Below, piece after piece: positions 21,780-32,266 of a DNA stretch of 60,000 bases; positions within the stretch are counted from its first letter, which is position 1; the number at the start of each line of letters is the position of its first letter. Below the pieces are notes generated by a model, which ran no database searches, was not told where the DNA came from, and was given only the letters and a program-made list of their open reading frames with translations. Position numbers and translations under genes: made by a program. This stretch comes from Adiantum capillus-veneris (Eukaryota; Streptophyta; Polypodiopsida; Polypodiales; Pteridaceae), in NCBI GenBank assembly GCA_014529385.2, contig CM043950.1:77683935-77743934 (forward strand), given 5' to 3'.

Positions 21780-23480
21780 CTTTTAACTCCGTCCGGTGGC
21801 TGCACTGCCTTTGCACCAACGATCGGCCGTGAACACGAGATATCCCGTCCGGTGCCCTGCGAGCTCCTACCAAGAGGCTCACCGCCTAACAAGCCTTCTT
21901 ATCGAGTTTCTCAAGCTCTACAACAGGAGATCATGAGGCACATACAATAATTGATAGCCAAAGGGATGGTGAGGCCTCCTCTCCCTTTTGTTCTCTAGTC
22001 CTTTGAGTGCAAAAGAAAGATGGTACATACCATATGTGTGTGGACTATCAAGCATTAAACCATATCACTATCCAAAATAGATTTCCCGTGCCTTGGGTAG
22101 AAGATCTGTTTGATAAGCTACAAGGCTCTATCTACTTCAATAGGATTGATATTAAAAGTGGATATCATCAAATAAGGATAGTGGATGAAGATATTCTAAA
22201 GACCACATTTCGTACAACATTTGGCCTTTATGAATATCTAGTTATGCCTTTTAGCTTGACTAATGCATCAACCATGTTCAATCGTCTAGGGAGAAAATCT
22301 TTAGACCCTACTACAAATTCATTGGTTTTTTGATGATATCATCATCTCTCCAAGTCCTTGGAGGAACACAAGCAACATCTCCAAGGGATTTTTCAGGCAT
22401 TGAGGGAGAACAAGCTTTTTCTCAACCAAAAAAAAAGAGAAATTTTCCTTCAAGAGATTCAATACTTAGGTCATATTATCTCTCAAGATGGTATCTGTAT
22501 GGATCCATCAAAGTTAGAGGTAATAAAAGCCTGGCCTAATCCAAGGAATCTACATGAGCTAAGAAGCTTTATTGGTATGTGTACATACTATAGATGCTTC
22601 ATAGCAAAATTCTCTCAAATAGCAGGACCATTACATGACTTAAACAAGAAAAACATTAATTATTCATGGACTGCTAAGGAGCAACATGCTTTCGACAAGC
22701 TCAAAGAGAAAATTACCTTCCAACCAGTTCCCATGCTTCCGGATCTCTCAAAGCCATTTGAGGTCCAATGTGATGCTTGTGGTGATTGCCTTGGAGTAGT
22801 CTTGCTTCAAGAAAGGCATGCCAAAGCATATAAGAGCTGAAGGCTCAATATGGATGAACGGGTCTTAGGCATTTATGAGAAAGAGCTTTTAGCTATTCTA
22901 CATTCCCTAGACACATAGAAGAAATATCTATTGGGGACTCTATTTATTTCACGAACCTACCACCAAAGTCTCAAGTACTGATGCAAACCAAGCTTTTCGA
23001 CAAACAAATGAGGCGAGTAGATTTTCTTTCGTAATTTTATTTTCATATTGCTCACATTGCTTGTGATCAAAATCAGATGTCCATTGATGCACTTTTACGA
23101 CGACAAAAAGTTAATGGGGTGTCTATAGCAACTCACAATGATCTATCTTCTATGATAGTAGATGAATATGCTATTGACCTTGACTTTAGAGACATAATGT
23201 CAGCCCTTTCTTTGGAGAAGAAAGAGGAACCATTCACCTTGCAACATGGTTATCTTGTCCACAACAATAGTCTATGTATAACCCACTCCCTCCGTGAGAA
23301 AGTCATGTATGAATCCCATGTTCCTCCTTATGTGGGGCATACATGCATTCAACCTACTCTCCAAGGAGTAGAGACATAGTTCTATTGGCCTACCATGAAA
23401 GTGGACATACAAGAGTATGTTTCAAAATGTGTAGTATGACAAAAGGCTAAATATGATAGAGGGAAGTAACTGGATTACTC
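21780..23480 (+). pseudogene. Chromovirus pol: RT, RNase H and integrase zinc domain (copy 2)
   Basis: Reading begins with an RT entry (PNKPSYRVSQ near 21880, then LIAKGMVRPP). It continues with YHMCVDYQALNHITIQNRFP, FNRIDIKSGYHQIRI and LTNASTMFNRL. FFDDIIIS at about 22325 is out of frame after a frameshift. The connection (YLGHIISQDGICMDPSKLEV, FIGMCTYYRCFIAKF), RNase H (VQCDACGDCLGVVLL; decayed middle; MSIDALLRRQ at 23077) and an HHCC integrase finger (HVPPYVGHT, then YWPTMKVDIQEYVSKCVV) follow. The second Cys pair is damaged (TGA at about 23440). Gag and protease are absent between the family X leader and the RT. Multiple stops, so it is dead. Confidence 0.88.
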
Positions 23481-23989
23481 TAGCCAGTGCCTATCCCAAA
23501 TTCACCATCATGGGAGAGTGCTAAAATTGAAAGTTATGACCAATTTACAAGAATTGCATAATCCTGTTTTTTGGCCAAAATTAGGAGGTAAAAGCAACAA
23601 AAAAAGAAGACACGCTATGATGGTAAAAAAGAAGACACTCCCAACAAAAAATTGGTGAGGTAAAAGCAACCATACGTTTTGGTCACCAACCCACTAAAGT
23701 AAATGGGGCATTTTATCTCATGTCCTTCAAAAATCCCCACTCTTATTTATATGCAATCAACCATAAGAAATTGCTGTTTTGGGCAAAATGCACCGGTCCA
23801 TCAACTTTGGAGGCTTGTAGTGACCAAGGGATGAGAAAAATTACAAGTTTCTCATTTTTTCCATATGTAGTAGTTATTGAACTATAAGCTCATAAAATAA
23901 TTTTTCAAAATGAGTGGATCTACTATGGTTTTGGAATTTTTTCCCAAAACCCTGAAAGGACACTTTTATGTCCTGTTAGGTTACCATTC
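23481..23989 (+). other. Rearranged segment replacing the integrase core
   Basis: The D,D-35-E core expected here is missing. The stretch has no readable integrase motif but includes a patch (about 23602-23629) that also occurs inside the copia LTR at about 24524-24551. A 60-bp A-rich stretch follows. This looks like a deletion with filler rather than a clean insertion. Confidence 0.5.
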
Positions 23990-24437
23990 TAGTGTTAAGT
24001 ATCACAAGGCTCAATTGAGGCAAACGACGAGCAAAAATCCTAAGGCCCATCAAAAGTATTATGCTAAACTAGCAAAAGGATACTATGGTACTTTTCAAAT
24101 CTTGAAGACAATCAATGAGATGGCTTATCAACTCAAGTTGCACAACCATTGTCTCATACACAATGATTTTCATGTGAGCCTACTCTAAGCCCTACAAAGG
24201 AGAGCCACCAAGTGAACCAATTAATGAAGACCCTCCAAAAATCAAAGACCAAGAAGAGGTGCTAGAGTCCAAAGCTATCCTTCGCCATGAAGACAAGGTA
24301 CTACGACATGGTAAGATTATTTGACGATATCTTATTAAGTTCAAAAATTATCGTTTTGAAGATGCTAGATGGATACAAGGAATACAGCCTAAGGATAGTA
24401 TGAACCTTGTCAATTCTTACAATGCTACACTAGAGTA
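23990..24437 (+). pseudogene. Chromovirus integrase C-terminus and chromodomain (copy 2)
   Basis: Sequence similar to copy 1 at 4010-4350: YYAKLAKGYYGTFQILKTIN, then AYQLKLHNHCLIHNDFHVSLL interrupted after LL by a stop. The chromodomain-like end follows (KAILRHEDKVLRHGKII, then RYLIKFKNYRFEDARW) and stops at about 24435-24437. This copy retains the HNDFHVSLL segment that copy 1 has lost. Stops at 24186 and 24322 mark decay. A minus-strand copia LTR starts five bases after the stop codon. Confidence 0.85.
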
Positions 24438-24442
24438 AGAAA

Positions 24443-24661
24443 TGTTGGGAGTCGAGACTATGGAGGATGGTGCTTTGAAGAAGGCATGGAGAGCAGAGAT
24501 GAGGTTAGATGAGAGAAGTCAACACAACAAAAAAAGAAGACACGCTATGATGGATTGATTAAAAGCCTCTTTACATACATAGGGTAAACTTGCCATGCAA
24601 AGTCCATGCAAATTGAAGTGCCTGCCTATAGGTTGTTCCCACGGGCTTGACATACCTAACA
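24443..24661 (-). repeat. Ty1/copia-type 3' LTR (219 bp)
   Basis: On the minus strand it runs from TGTTAGGTATGTC to CTCGACTCCCAACA and is preceded by a polypurine tract at 24662-24672 (GAGGGGGGGAT on the minus strand). The TTGAGGGGGGGATTGTTAG context is typical of plant copia 3' ends. No coding region of this element is recognisable upstream, so it is a truncated end. Confidence 0.75.
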
Positions 24662-24974
24662 ATCCCCCCCTCAAGCCCGAACTAGACAGACCCTTTCATG
24701 ATACCTCGACTTTTTGGTATACTCGGCAACCGTGAGTTTTAGGTTCTCTCACAACCAAGGATTTATGTTGTATCCATAACCTAGTGCTATGATACCCCCC
24801 CCTTAAACATATAGAGTGTAGGTCAAAAGAATAGCTACTACCAATAAATGGAGTTTTTGGTTCACTACCAAACCTTGGGTTTAAGGTGTACCCAGTAACC
24901 TCATGAGAAGCGGTAACAAAATAGGACTTGAGAACAAAAACTGATGATTTGGGAGGTCTTACCACTCATGTCTG
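24662..24974 (-). other. Polypurine tract and 3' internal end of the copia fragment
   Basis: Includes the PPT at 24662-24672, and two diverged ~115-bp blocks resembling each other (GGTTACTGGGTACACC and GGTTATGGATACAACA on the minus strand). An 89-codon minus frame at 24965-24696 has no recognised domain. A GTATCATAGCAC stretch near 24790 resembles a PBS but lacks an adjacent LTR. Confidence 0.4.
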
Positions 24975-25215
24975 GGAGTTTCTATAGCCCGTACAATTTA
25001 TTTTGACTAACCATGAAAAGAGTTGAACTAAAAAGCTTCATTGTCAATGAAAGGGCATGGGGACTGAACATGCTAATCTCCACCCAGCCATGTCCTATAT
25101 AGGCCCTTGTCCTGCTAAATATAGGGACCCCCTTGGCCTACTAAATATAGGGACCCCCTTGACTGCATGTCCATCCTGGCCCTTGTCCGTGACTGGTCTT
25201 ACCCTTGTCCGGACA
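24975..25215 (-). repeat. Ty3/gypsy-type 3' LTR, left edge uncertain
   Basis: On the minus strand a PPT (CCAAGGGGGGGGTAA, 25216-25230) is followed by TGTCCGGACAAGG, the same arrangement as at 4694-4710. The LTR contains two near-identical ~28-bp copies of CTAAATATAGGGACCCCCTT (25116-25167) and TATATAGG boxes. The left edge cannot be fixed without a partner. Confidence 0.6.
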
Positions 25216-25230
25216 TTACCCCCCCCTTGG
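25216..25230 (-). other. Polypurine tract
   Basis: CCAAGGGGGGGGTAA on the minus strand, directly before the TG of the adjacent LTR and about 50 bases after the stop of the gene model at 25282-26720. Confidence 0.7.
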
Positions 25231-25281
25231 AGAAGCGTTTTCGTCCGCGAAAACACAAGTGATGGTATCTTCATAAGAACA

Positions 25282-26720
25282 CTAATGTCTTCTACCGTAA
25301 CATCGCTCATGGATCCAACGGTTCATTTGAGCGGAACCCGGATCTGTAGGAGGTTCAATGAAACCAAGAGTAACATCTTGATTTTCTACATTGTTGTCCA
25401 TTTGTAACCATCTGATGGTACCGGTTCCTACAGTTTGTCTTCCATTCTCTTCCCAATCTGCGGACTTATTATAATAAGCATCCAATGATCGACAAACCAT
25501 GATGTATTGAAAATGTGGTGGAAGGATTCTCACCTTGTGATCTTGTAAACGAAATTGTGCTTGTTGAAGGGCATCAAAACCCATAATAACCAAATGTTCT
25601 CGAACATTACTGAGAGTCCAATGCTTGTTCACTTGGACTGCCTCCAAAGCATCGTTGGGCATCTTCACTGCAATGTCAAAGCTTGCAATAGCGTCGTCTA
25701 CACTCTTTAAGGGAGTCCACACTCCAAGCTTGCAAATCCAACGATCATAGTGAAATCGTATGTACAAGGAGATGCGGGATTTTAAATAGCGCATTCCAAT
25801 ACCAGAAGCTCCAACCTTACAACGGTATTGGTCCCCGCTGTGCATGCCCTCCACAAAACCCCAGTCCTCTTCTAAAAGCCTTCCTAATTTTTCGTAATTT
25901 ACATCTTTACATACAAGCATTGTGGTAGTCTCCACAAATCCAAACTCTTTAAAAATGTGCACAAAACAATGAATAGGCAAACACCAACTCAAGCCCACAG
26001 ACTCCTAGAAGCTTTAGAGTATTTCAAAGAGTTTTGGACATCCATTATCATCTTTTGCTTGAAAGATGCTACCGACCACAAATCTGGCACCGGCCACTCC
26101 ATACTTAATAAGGAAGTTACTTTGATGGGTTCAAGCGTTCCAAACGCTTGTGTAGAAGTAGGGACAATATAGGAGTGACAATAGAAGAAAATCCTTTTTT
26201 GAACCAGTTTGGTTGGGCAAAGATGTGGGAACATTATTGCTCCAATATCCGCATGTATAGCATTGAATGTGCCGGAGAGACTATGTAGTGGCTGCTCCTC
26301 CACCAACGTGGATGGAAATATGACTATAAATGCATGAAAAATCTTAAGTATGAATCCATAATAACATTACACTGTGATTTCACACCTAGCTTTGTATTCT
26401 CAAAACATGTACTTACAATGTGTTGGAAGTCGAGGTAGTTGTTGCAAATGCATGGTTGACATTGAGAAAACATGTTGCACAATGGCTACGGTCCCCTTGT
26501 CTTTGCGGTTCTTGAAGCCAAGGAGCTTTCCTTTCCAATGAAGATCCACGTTTGCATGATTCCTCACACGATGAGGGCCAATAGCAGATGGTTGCAAGTA
26601 TACCCAAGCACCTTTGGTGAAGTGTTGTGGCACCCACTCATCATCTACACCTCTAGTGTTGTGGCATGCAAGTGCTGTGACCTCATCCTTTGGCCGCCTT
26701 TGCGAAGTAGAGTTGGCCAT
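25282..26720 (-). CDS. Unknown protein, spliced gene model (~425 aa)
   Basis: I do not recognise this family. The ATG at 26720 has a good plant context (CAACCATGGCC). Exon 1 is 26720-26417. GTAAGT at 26416 and TTTATAG ending at 26324 give a 93-nt intron, and joining 26417 to 26323 keeps the frame (LPTH then FIFPSTLVEEQ). The next open stretch (to 25989) and the last one (25998-25282) are in different frames. A 68-nt GT-AG intron (26072-26005) would join them in frame, or a simple frameshift lies there. The last exon is the longest open piece (LEEDWGFVEGMHSGDQYRC, LYIRFHYDRWICKLGVW, HLVIMGFDALQQAQFRLQD) and ends at 25282. No signal peptide, membrane span or transposon domain is seen. An LTR-type PPT lies about 50 bases downstream, so it may be a captured gene. 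Confidence 0.5.
26324..26416 (-). other. Predicted 93-nt intron
   Basis: Minus strand GTAAGTACATG...CATTTATAG. It contains stops in the exon 1 frame, is AT-rich, and its removal preserves the reading frame. Confidence 0.6.
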
Positions 26721-26794
26721 GGTTGAGCAAAGAAAACTAGGAGAAGGAGAAGGACCTTGCTTGTTGCTACAATGTACAGAGGATAAAGTGATAT

Positions 26795-26905
26795 GAGAAG
26801 GTGGATAACCATTGTGGCAATGGGAGGAGAAGGTGGATAACCCTTGCTTGATTTGGCAATAGGAGGAGAAGGTGGATAACCTTTTCTTGGTGTGGCAATG
26901 GAAGG
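26795..26905. repeat. Short irregular repeats upstream of the unknown gene
   Basis: GAGAAGGTGGATAACC occurs at about 26795, 26827 and 26866, each followed by a diverged spacer ending in GGCAAT. It lies in the presumed 5' leader of the gene at 25282-26720, with CT-rich sequence further upstream on the minus strand. Confidence 0.7.
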
Positions 26906-27006
26906 TGGTAGGGGAGGAGAGAGGAGCTTTCTTGCTGCAACAATGGAGATGGTGTAGAGAGAGAGAGAGTGTTGGAGTAGAGGATGAGTGTGATGGTTGT
27001 AACCAA

Positions 27007-27942
27007 GGAGGGGTTGGAAAAGGGGGGTTCTAGAGAGACAAAATCACCTTTTTCCTAAGAACTACTTTTGGGGGAGCTCTGGATAGCAAAAAAAGATTTT
27101 TCAAAAGTTTTTTTAAAAAATTTGAATTTTAGGGTTTTTGGGTGCACGTTTTGACTTTTTGAGGTCAAAAAATGTTTTTTTGACCATAAAATAGTTTAAG
27201 GGGGGTTTTAAGAAGATGGAATTTGAGTTTTGAAAATTTTGAAAAATTTCAAATTTTTGGGATTTTTTCAAAACCGGATCAAAAAGGAGGGAAGTTGGAG
27301 GTTCCATATGGCCCACCCACCCCCCCCCCCCCCCCACCCCACCCCACCTTCTCACTAGGTAAGAGCCCATTTAAGAAGTGTAAGACTACTTTGTCCCCCT
27401 ACATTTTTGAGGGCATAGAGTGTGTCCACCACCCTCTTCTCATTGGCTGGCCTCTAATTAACCTTAATCCCAAAGGGCCCCTAGAGGGTTCATACTTTTC
27501 CTAACGAATATTGTCATGTTCAATGTATGGGGTTGTCAATGTCAAATCAATGACAAACATTCCTTTAGCCCAGTAGCTTGGAAGTTATTCTTTGACTTTT
27601 TTGGGAGATCCACTCACGCAAGAGTTGTACGATGCATGCCAAAAAGAAAATGTTTCAGCCAAAGATTGTGAGAGAGTATTTGAATAGCCCGTTAGACATA
27701 ATTCCAAAATGGGACCATTATGATCCATCAGTTGAAGAATGTCACAATGTCTATTACATAGTACATTACGTTAGAGCCATTAGAATCTTGCGATATATAA
27801 TTGATTTAATTCATTCATTATTATTTCTCCTACTCTCTTGTCTTATTCTCAACCGTCTATTTTATTTTGCTAAGAGGGACTTTGAGCAGACTAGAATATT
27901 GTACAAAAAATGATCTTGATTGATATGGTGCAGTAAGTTACC
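27007..27942. other. Low-complexity stretch, no gene recognised
   Basis: Contains T/A-rich runs (27090-27260) and a run of 16 C at 27320-27335 followed by CCCCA repeats. Open frames here (for example 27632-27913) have no recognised domain; the end of the stretch may be the leader of the gypsy remnant that starts at 27943. Confidence 0.5.
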
Positions 27943-28450
27943 ATGCTTCCTAAAGGAAATGTGGTGGCTGCAAACGCAAATGTGCCAATTGCACCTCAAC
28001 AAACAATCATTGATAGAAACATCGATGCTATGCTCTGCAAGTCTCAACCTGGGAACTTTAACATAGAATTCAAATATGTAGGCAAAGTTCTTGAAGATTG
28101 GATTGAGTGCATGGATGACTATTTTGACTATTCGGTAAAGGTAAAGGAAATAAAGAAAATGCATATATTCATTGCTTGAACACCTTGATTCATACCTTAT
28201 AGTGGAATTATCTACATAAGTCTTCTACTTCATTGGATAACTTGAATTTTATTTGGAATGGTCACAATACCTCATCACACTTTAGGAGTCTATGATGGAA
28301 TCCTAGGAATTGATTGGCTTAAGGCTAATGATTCTCACATATACATTGCAAGAATGCTTCATTGAATTTTGTAAATGATAAAAACTCCAGAGTTATAGTT
28401 ATCAAGGGAGACCTAACCTTCAGTTAGTGAACTTTACCGAACTAATTAAG
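27943..28450 (+). pseudogene. Ty3/gypsy gag and protease fragments (element G3)
   Basis: The frame 27943-28179 carries a gag-like stretch (FKYVGKVLEDWIECMDDYFD), resembling the start of a Retrotrans_gag domain. At about 28280-28360 a protease-end motif is readable in another frame (GVYDGILGIDWLKANDSHI), matching the conserved DxILGIDWL block. Most of gag and the protease active site are missing between them, so an internal deletion is likely. It continues into the RT at 28500. Confidence 0.7.
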
Positions 28451-28499
28451 TGCTACAAAAAGAATGAAATGATTTATATAGTAAAGCTTAAACATATAT

Positions 28500-29602
28500 A
28501 AGAGAAGCCAAAAACACGTGGACCTGAATGGCTGACACAATTTGATGATGTATTCCTCAGAGAAATTTTACAATTACCACCTAAGCATGAAGTTGATCAT
28601 GAAATAGAGCTTATTCTAGGAGCTTAACGTGTTCCTTGTACACCATACAAGATGTTGGTGTCTGAGTCTACAGAACTCAAAGAGCAACTTACTCAACTTC
28701 TTGCACAAGGCTTCATTGGATCCAATGTTTCTCCATGGAGTACTCATGATCTCTCTAATTTGAAAAAATGGATGGTACTCTATGTGTTTGTATTGATTAT
28801 CATGAATTGAATGAAGTAACTGTCAAGAATAAGTATCCAATACCAAGGATTGATGAGTTACTTGATCGATTACATGGAGATTCTAAGTTCACAGAAATTG
28901 ATCTTAAGTCAGTGTATTATCAAATCCAAATCAAAGAGGAGGATATACAAAAGACATGATTCAACAGTCACTTTGGACATTATGAATTTATACTCATGTC
29001 TTTTGGACTTAGTAATGCTCCAACAACTTTTGATCGTTTTATAATCGACATGTTTAGAGAACATTTTGATGAACTTTTTCTTATTTTCTTTGATGATATA
29101 CTAGTTTACTCAAAGAACGGGGAAGAACAAGAACAACATGTGCGACAAGTACTTGAACTTCTATGCCAGAATCATCTTTATGCTAAGAATAACGAATGCA
29201 CCTTCTTCACTGACAAAGTGGACTACTTGGATTTATTGTCTCCAAGAATGGTGTTTCTACAAATCCAAGTAAGATTGAGATTGTCATAGCTTGGCCTACA
29301 CCTGAATCTTTCAAATAAGTACCTGAATTTCTTGGTTTAACAAGATGGTATCGTACTTTTATTGAAGGATTGCACATGATCTCCACTAACTAATATGCAT
29401 AAGAAGACTAAAGTGTTCACTTGGATTGAACGTGCTCAAGTTAGTTTTCAGAAACTGAAGGAAGATTTTGTGAATGCTCTAATATTACAACTTCCAAAAT
29501 TCCCGAAGACATTCACTATGCTCACAGATGCAAGTGGACAAGCAATTGGAGTTCTACCTCAAGAAGAAAGGCATGTAGCTTATGAATCACATGTAGATCT
29601 AA
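28500..29602 (+). pseudogene. Ty3/gypsy RT and truncated RNase H (element G3)
   Basis: RT entry LTQFDDVFLREILQLPPKHE, then VDHEIELILGA and LKEQLTQLLAQGFIGSNVSP. RT blocks [50 protein letters not shown] and FFDDILVYSKNGEEQEQHV (catalytic FxDD intact) follow. RNase H begins near 29395 (FTWIERAQVSFQKLKEDF, then LTDASGQAIGVLPQEERHVA). At 29603 it is cut by the LTR of the minus-strand copia M. Stops at 28627 and 28959, plus shifts near 28770 and 29250, show decay. The continuation of RNase H was not found on the far side of copia M. Confidence 0.9.
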
Positions 29603-29785
29603 TGTGTGATGAGTGCAAGAGAGGGAAGGAGAGAAAAGGAAGGGGATGGAGAGGAAGACACATAGTCTTGGTGGAGCATTATAGAGGTTTATTCTCTCTT
29701 CTCATTATTCTCAATATAGCCAAAGTGAATGTGATGGGTGGGCACCCCTGCCATGGCCACTGACCACTTGGCCTAAAACCTAACA
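29603..29785 (-). repeat. Copia M 3' LTR (183 bp)
   Basis: On the minus strand it runs from TGTTAGGTTTTAGG to CTCATCACACA. It starts about 90 bases after the RNase H stop and ends where the gypsy RNase H frame breaks. The five host bases next to it are TCTAA (29598-29602). Confidence 0.8.
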
Positions 29786-29878
29786 ATGTACCACTTGAAG
29801 GCCAACGTGGCCCAAGTGGCTACACAAAGTAGGGGCTACTATGTACAAATGTACAAAACATGAAGCATGACCCTAGCT

Positions 29879-30640
29879 TCACCCTACGCCCATCATCTCT
29901 ATGCAATGTGCAAACCACTTTGAGGCTAAGCTCTTTGTTAGAGCATCCACTGGGTTTTTATCTGTCTGAATTTTGAATAACTCAATGCGTTTGCTAGACA
30001 AAATATCATGTGTTACATGATACCTGACCTCTATGTGTTTTGACTTACAATGAAACACGAGGCTCTTTGCTAATGTAATCACACTCTGATTGTCACAATG
30101 TAGCACTAGAGTCTGGTGTATACCAAAGTCTCCCACTAGACGAGATAACCACACAGCTTCCTTACTGGAACTAGAAATAGCAACATACTCTACCTCCATG
30201 ATGGAAGACAAATGCAATTTTGGATATAGGATCTCCAAGAAACTCCCGCTCCAACAACAAGAAAATATAGCTAGATGTGGATTTCCTAGTGTCCACACAA
30301 CTCGCATAATATGAATCAATGTATCCAACTATGGATGCATCACTGTTCCCAAATCATAACCACTTGCCAGCTGAGCCCTTGATGTATCTCAAGATATGCT
30401 TCATTGCTTTACAATGCTTTCTTCCTGGATTTTCCATAAACTTGCTGACCACTCCCATTGTATATCCAATGTCTGGCTATGTGCTAACCATGGCAAACAT
30501 GAGACTGCCAACTACCAAAGAATACGACACCTTTGCCATCTCTACCTTTTCAGCATTTGGTTTGGGACAATCATGATTGCTAAGGTTTTTGTATGTTGCC
30601 ATTGGGGTACTCTATGCTTTTACTCTATGAGTGAAGTGAC
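29879..30640 (-). pseudogene. Copia M RNase H and preceding linker
   Basis: The minus frame 30328-29879 shows copia RNase H motifs (SSIMEVEYVAISSSSKEAVW, LHCDNQSVITLAKSLVF, SKHIEVRYHVTHDIL, NPVDALTKSLASK) and ends GVG, as copia polyproteins do. Upstream (30600-30330, frame broken) is the linker with FAMVSTxPDIGYTMGVVSKF and PGRKHCKAMKHILRYIKG. The same linker region occurs a second time at 31236-31412. Frameshifts near 30330 and 30560 show it is inactive. Confidence 0.88.
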
Positions 30641-31235
30641 AGCAAGGGAATTTTGGCAAGCTCTGCAGGACCTTGCAAGAAATCAAGACAAAGAGAGTCA
30701 AGCAAGGAGCACCGGGCTTGAGCAAGAGGTGAAAACCAAAACATTAAAAGGAGTTAGAATCTTGGAAGCTTGAGCAAGTGGAGTTGTGCCAAATTGACAA
30801 ATTCAAACAATACTACTGATTTGCAAGGGAAATCAAGATACTGGAATTTGGGCAGATTTGAAATCAGTAGTAGCAGGTTGATAGGAAAGCTTTGCGAATG
30901 AATCAAATCAAAGACAATCAATGAGCTTCAAAGTGGTTTTTCCATACTCTCAGAAAGTGAGTGAGGTTGCGAGCCAGAGAAGAACACCCAAGCCAAACCA
31001 CCCACACTCACAGATTGTCTCATAGGTTGGCTCGTTAGATTTTTTTGACCATTCAACAGTGCGATAGGAAATCAATTTAAAAAAAAATTTAAGACCTTTA
31101 CAAGTAAGCTGTGAATACACGTTGTTGAACTCGCTTAAGTGAGAACTAATATTACTGCCTTCTTTCATGTTCATGTGCATCAATTTCTTCATGAATAAAA
31201 CCTTGTTCAAGGCATTGTTTCCATAGATCTGCTGA
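30641..31235 (-). pseudogene. Displaced copia gag fragment inside copia M pol
   Basis: Minus-strand reading from about 31230 gives NNALNKVLFMKKLMHMNMKE, then GSNISSHLSEFNNVYSQLTC, a copia capsid (UBN2-type) segment that normally lies near the start of gag, not between RT and RNase H. The same part of gag is seen in copia C near 57930-58030 (LKKLVGLKMKEGTPMSNHLN). The stretch 30990-30641 has no recognised coding content. It sits between two diverged copies of the RT-RNase H linker, so it was brought in by a rearrangement. Confidence 0.7.
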
Positions 31236-32165
31236 CTACTCCCAGTGCATATGCAACGTCTAGCCATGTGCTAACCATGGCAAACATGAGACTCCCAACT
31301 GCCGAAGAATAGAACACTTTGCCATTTTTGCCTTTTTAGCATCCAATTTGGGATATCATTCTTGCTAAGTTTTTTGTATGCTGCCATTGGGGTACTCAAT
31401 TCTTCCTCCCCTTGATTATTAAAACATTGCAAGACTTTGTGAATATACTCTTCCTGCAAAAGCTTAAGTATACCATGTTTGGGATATCTCTTGATATGCA
31501 TACCAAGAAAGTGATGTGCATCACCTAAATCTTTCGTAGCAAATAGCTTTCTTAACGCATCCTTGAGAAGTGAAATCTCATCTTTTGACTTCTTGGCTAT
31601 GAGCATATCATCCATGTACAAAATCATAATGATGAGGGAACGATTGTTCAACCTCTTTATGTATAATTAGTGATCCTCTTGGCTCCATACATAACCCTGG
31701 GAATAAATGTACTTATCAAGCTTGATGTACCATTTTCTTGAGCCTTGCATTAATCGATAGAAAGCTTTCTTGAGTCTACACACCTGTTCTACATGTGTTG
31801 GCTTCTCAGTCTTAATCGCAAAACCTTCTGGCTGTTTCATGTAGACATCCTCTCCAAGATCCCCATGAAGAAAGGCCTTCACATCCATTTGGACCAATTC
31901 CAAGTCTTTGATGGCTACTAGACCAAGTACAAGATGCAATGTAGTCATCTTGACCACTAGAGAAAATATTTCATCAAAATACACGCCTTTTGTTTGCTTG
32001 AACCCTTTAGCAACCAATGTTGCCTTATACTTAGGCTTGAGATCATCTGTGATATACTTCTTCTTGTACACCCATTTTCATGGCAATGCTTGTTTACCCG
32101 TAGGTAACTCTGTCAATTTCAAGTTTCATTTGCTAAGATTGAGTTATACCCAAATTGCATAGCCT
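31236..32165 (-). pseudogene. Copia M reverse transcriptase
   Basis: Minus-strand blocks: MDDSVKWEEAMQFGYNSILA (about 32200-32140), KYKATLVAKGFKQTKGVYFD, LVQMDVKAFLHGDLGEDVYM, LKKAFYRLMQGSRKWYIKLD, then LYMDDMLIAKKSKDEISLLK (catalytic YMDD intact, about 31620-31600), LGDAHHFLGMHIKRYPKHGI, and the first copy of the linker (GSWESHVCHG then a WLDVAYALGVVSRSM-like stretch to 31236). A stop near 31666 and several frameshifts separate the pieces. In IFSLVVKMTT the usual TFSPVVK motif is degenerate. Confidence 0.9.
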
Positions 32166-32266
32166 CTTCCCACTTCACGCTATCGTCCATTTGAATGGCC
32201 TCTTTGTAGCAAGTGGGTTCACCCCAATTAGTGACTAGCAAGTAGTCCAATCCTAGCTCAAAAAAC

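Noticed and set aside
24783-24802. PBS-like GTATCATAGCAC on the minus strand with a C-run
   Set aside because: No LTR edge lies next to it, and the flanking sequence does not match the LTR at 24443-24661, so it does not define an element.
25116-25167. Two copies of CTAAATATAGGGACCCCCTT taken as a possible regulatory array
   Set aside because: Only two copies inside an LTR; better explained as a short tandem duplication.
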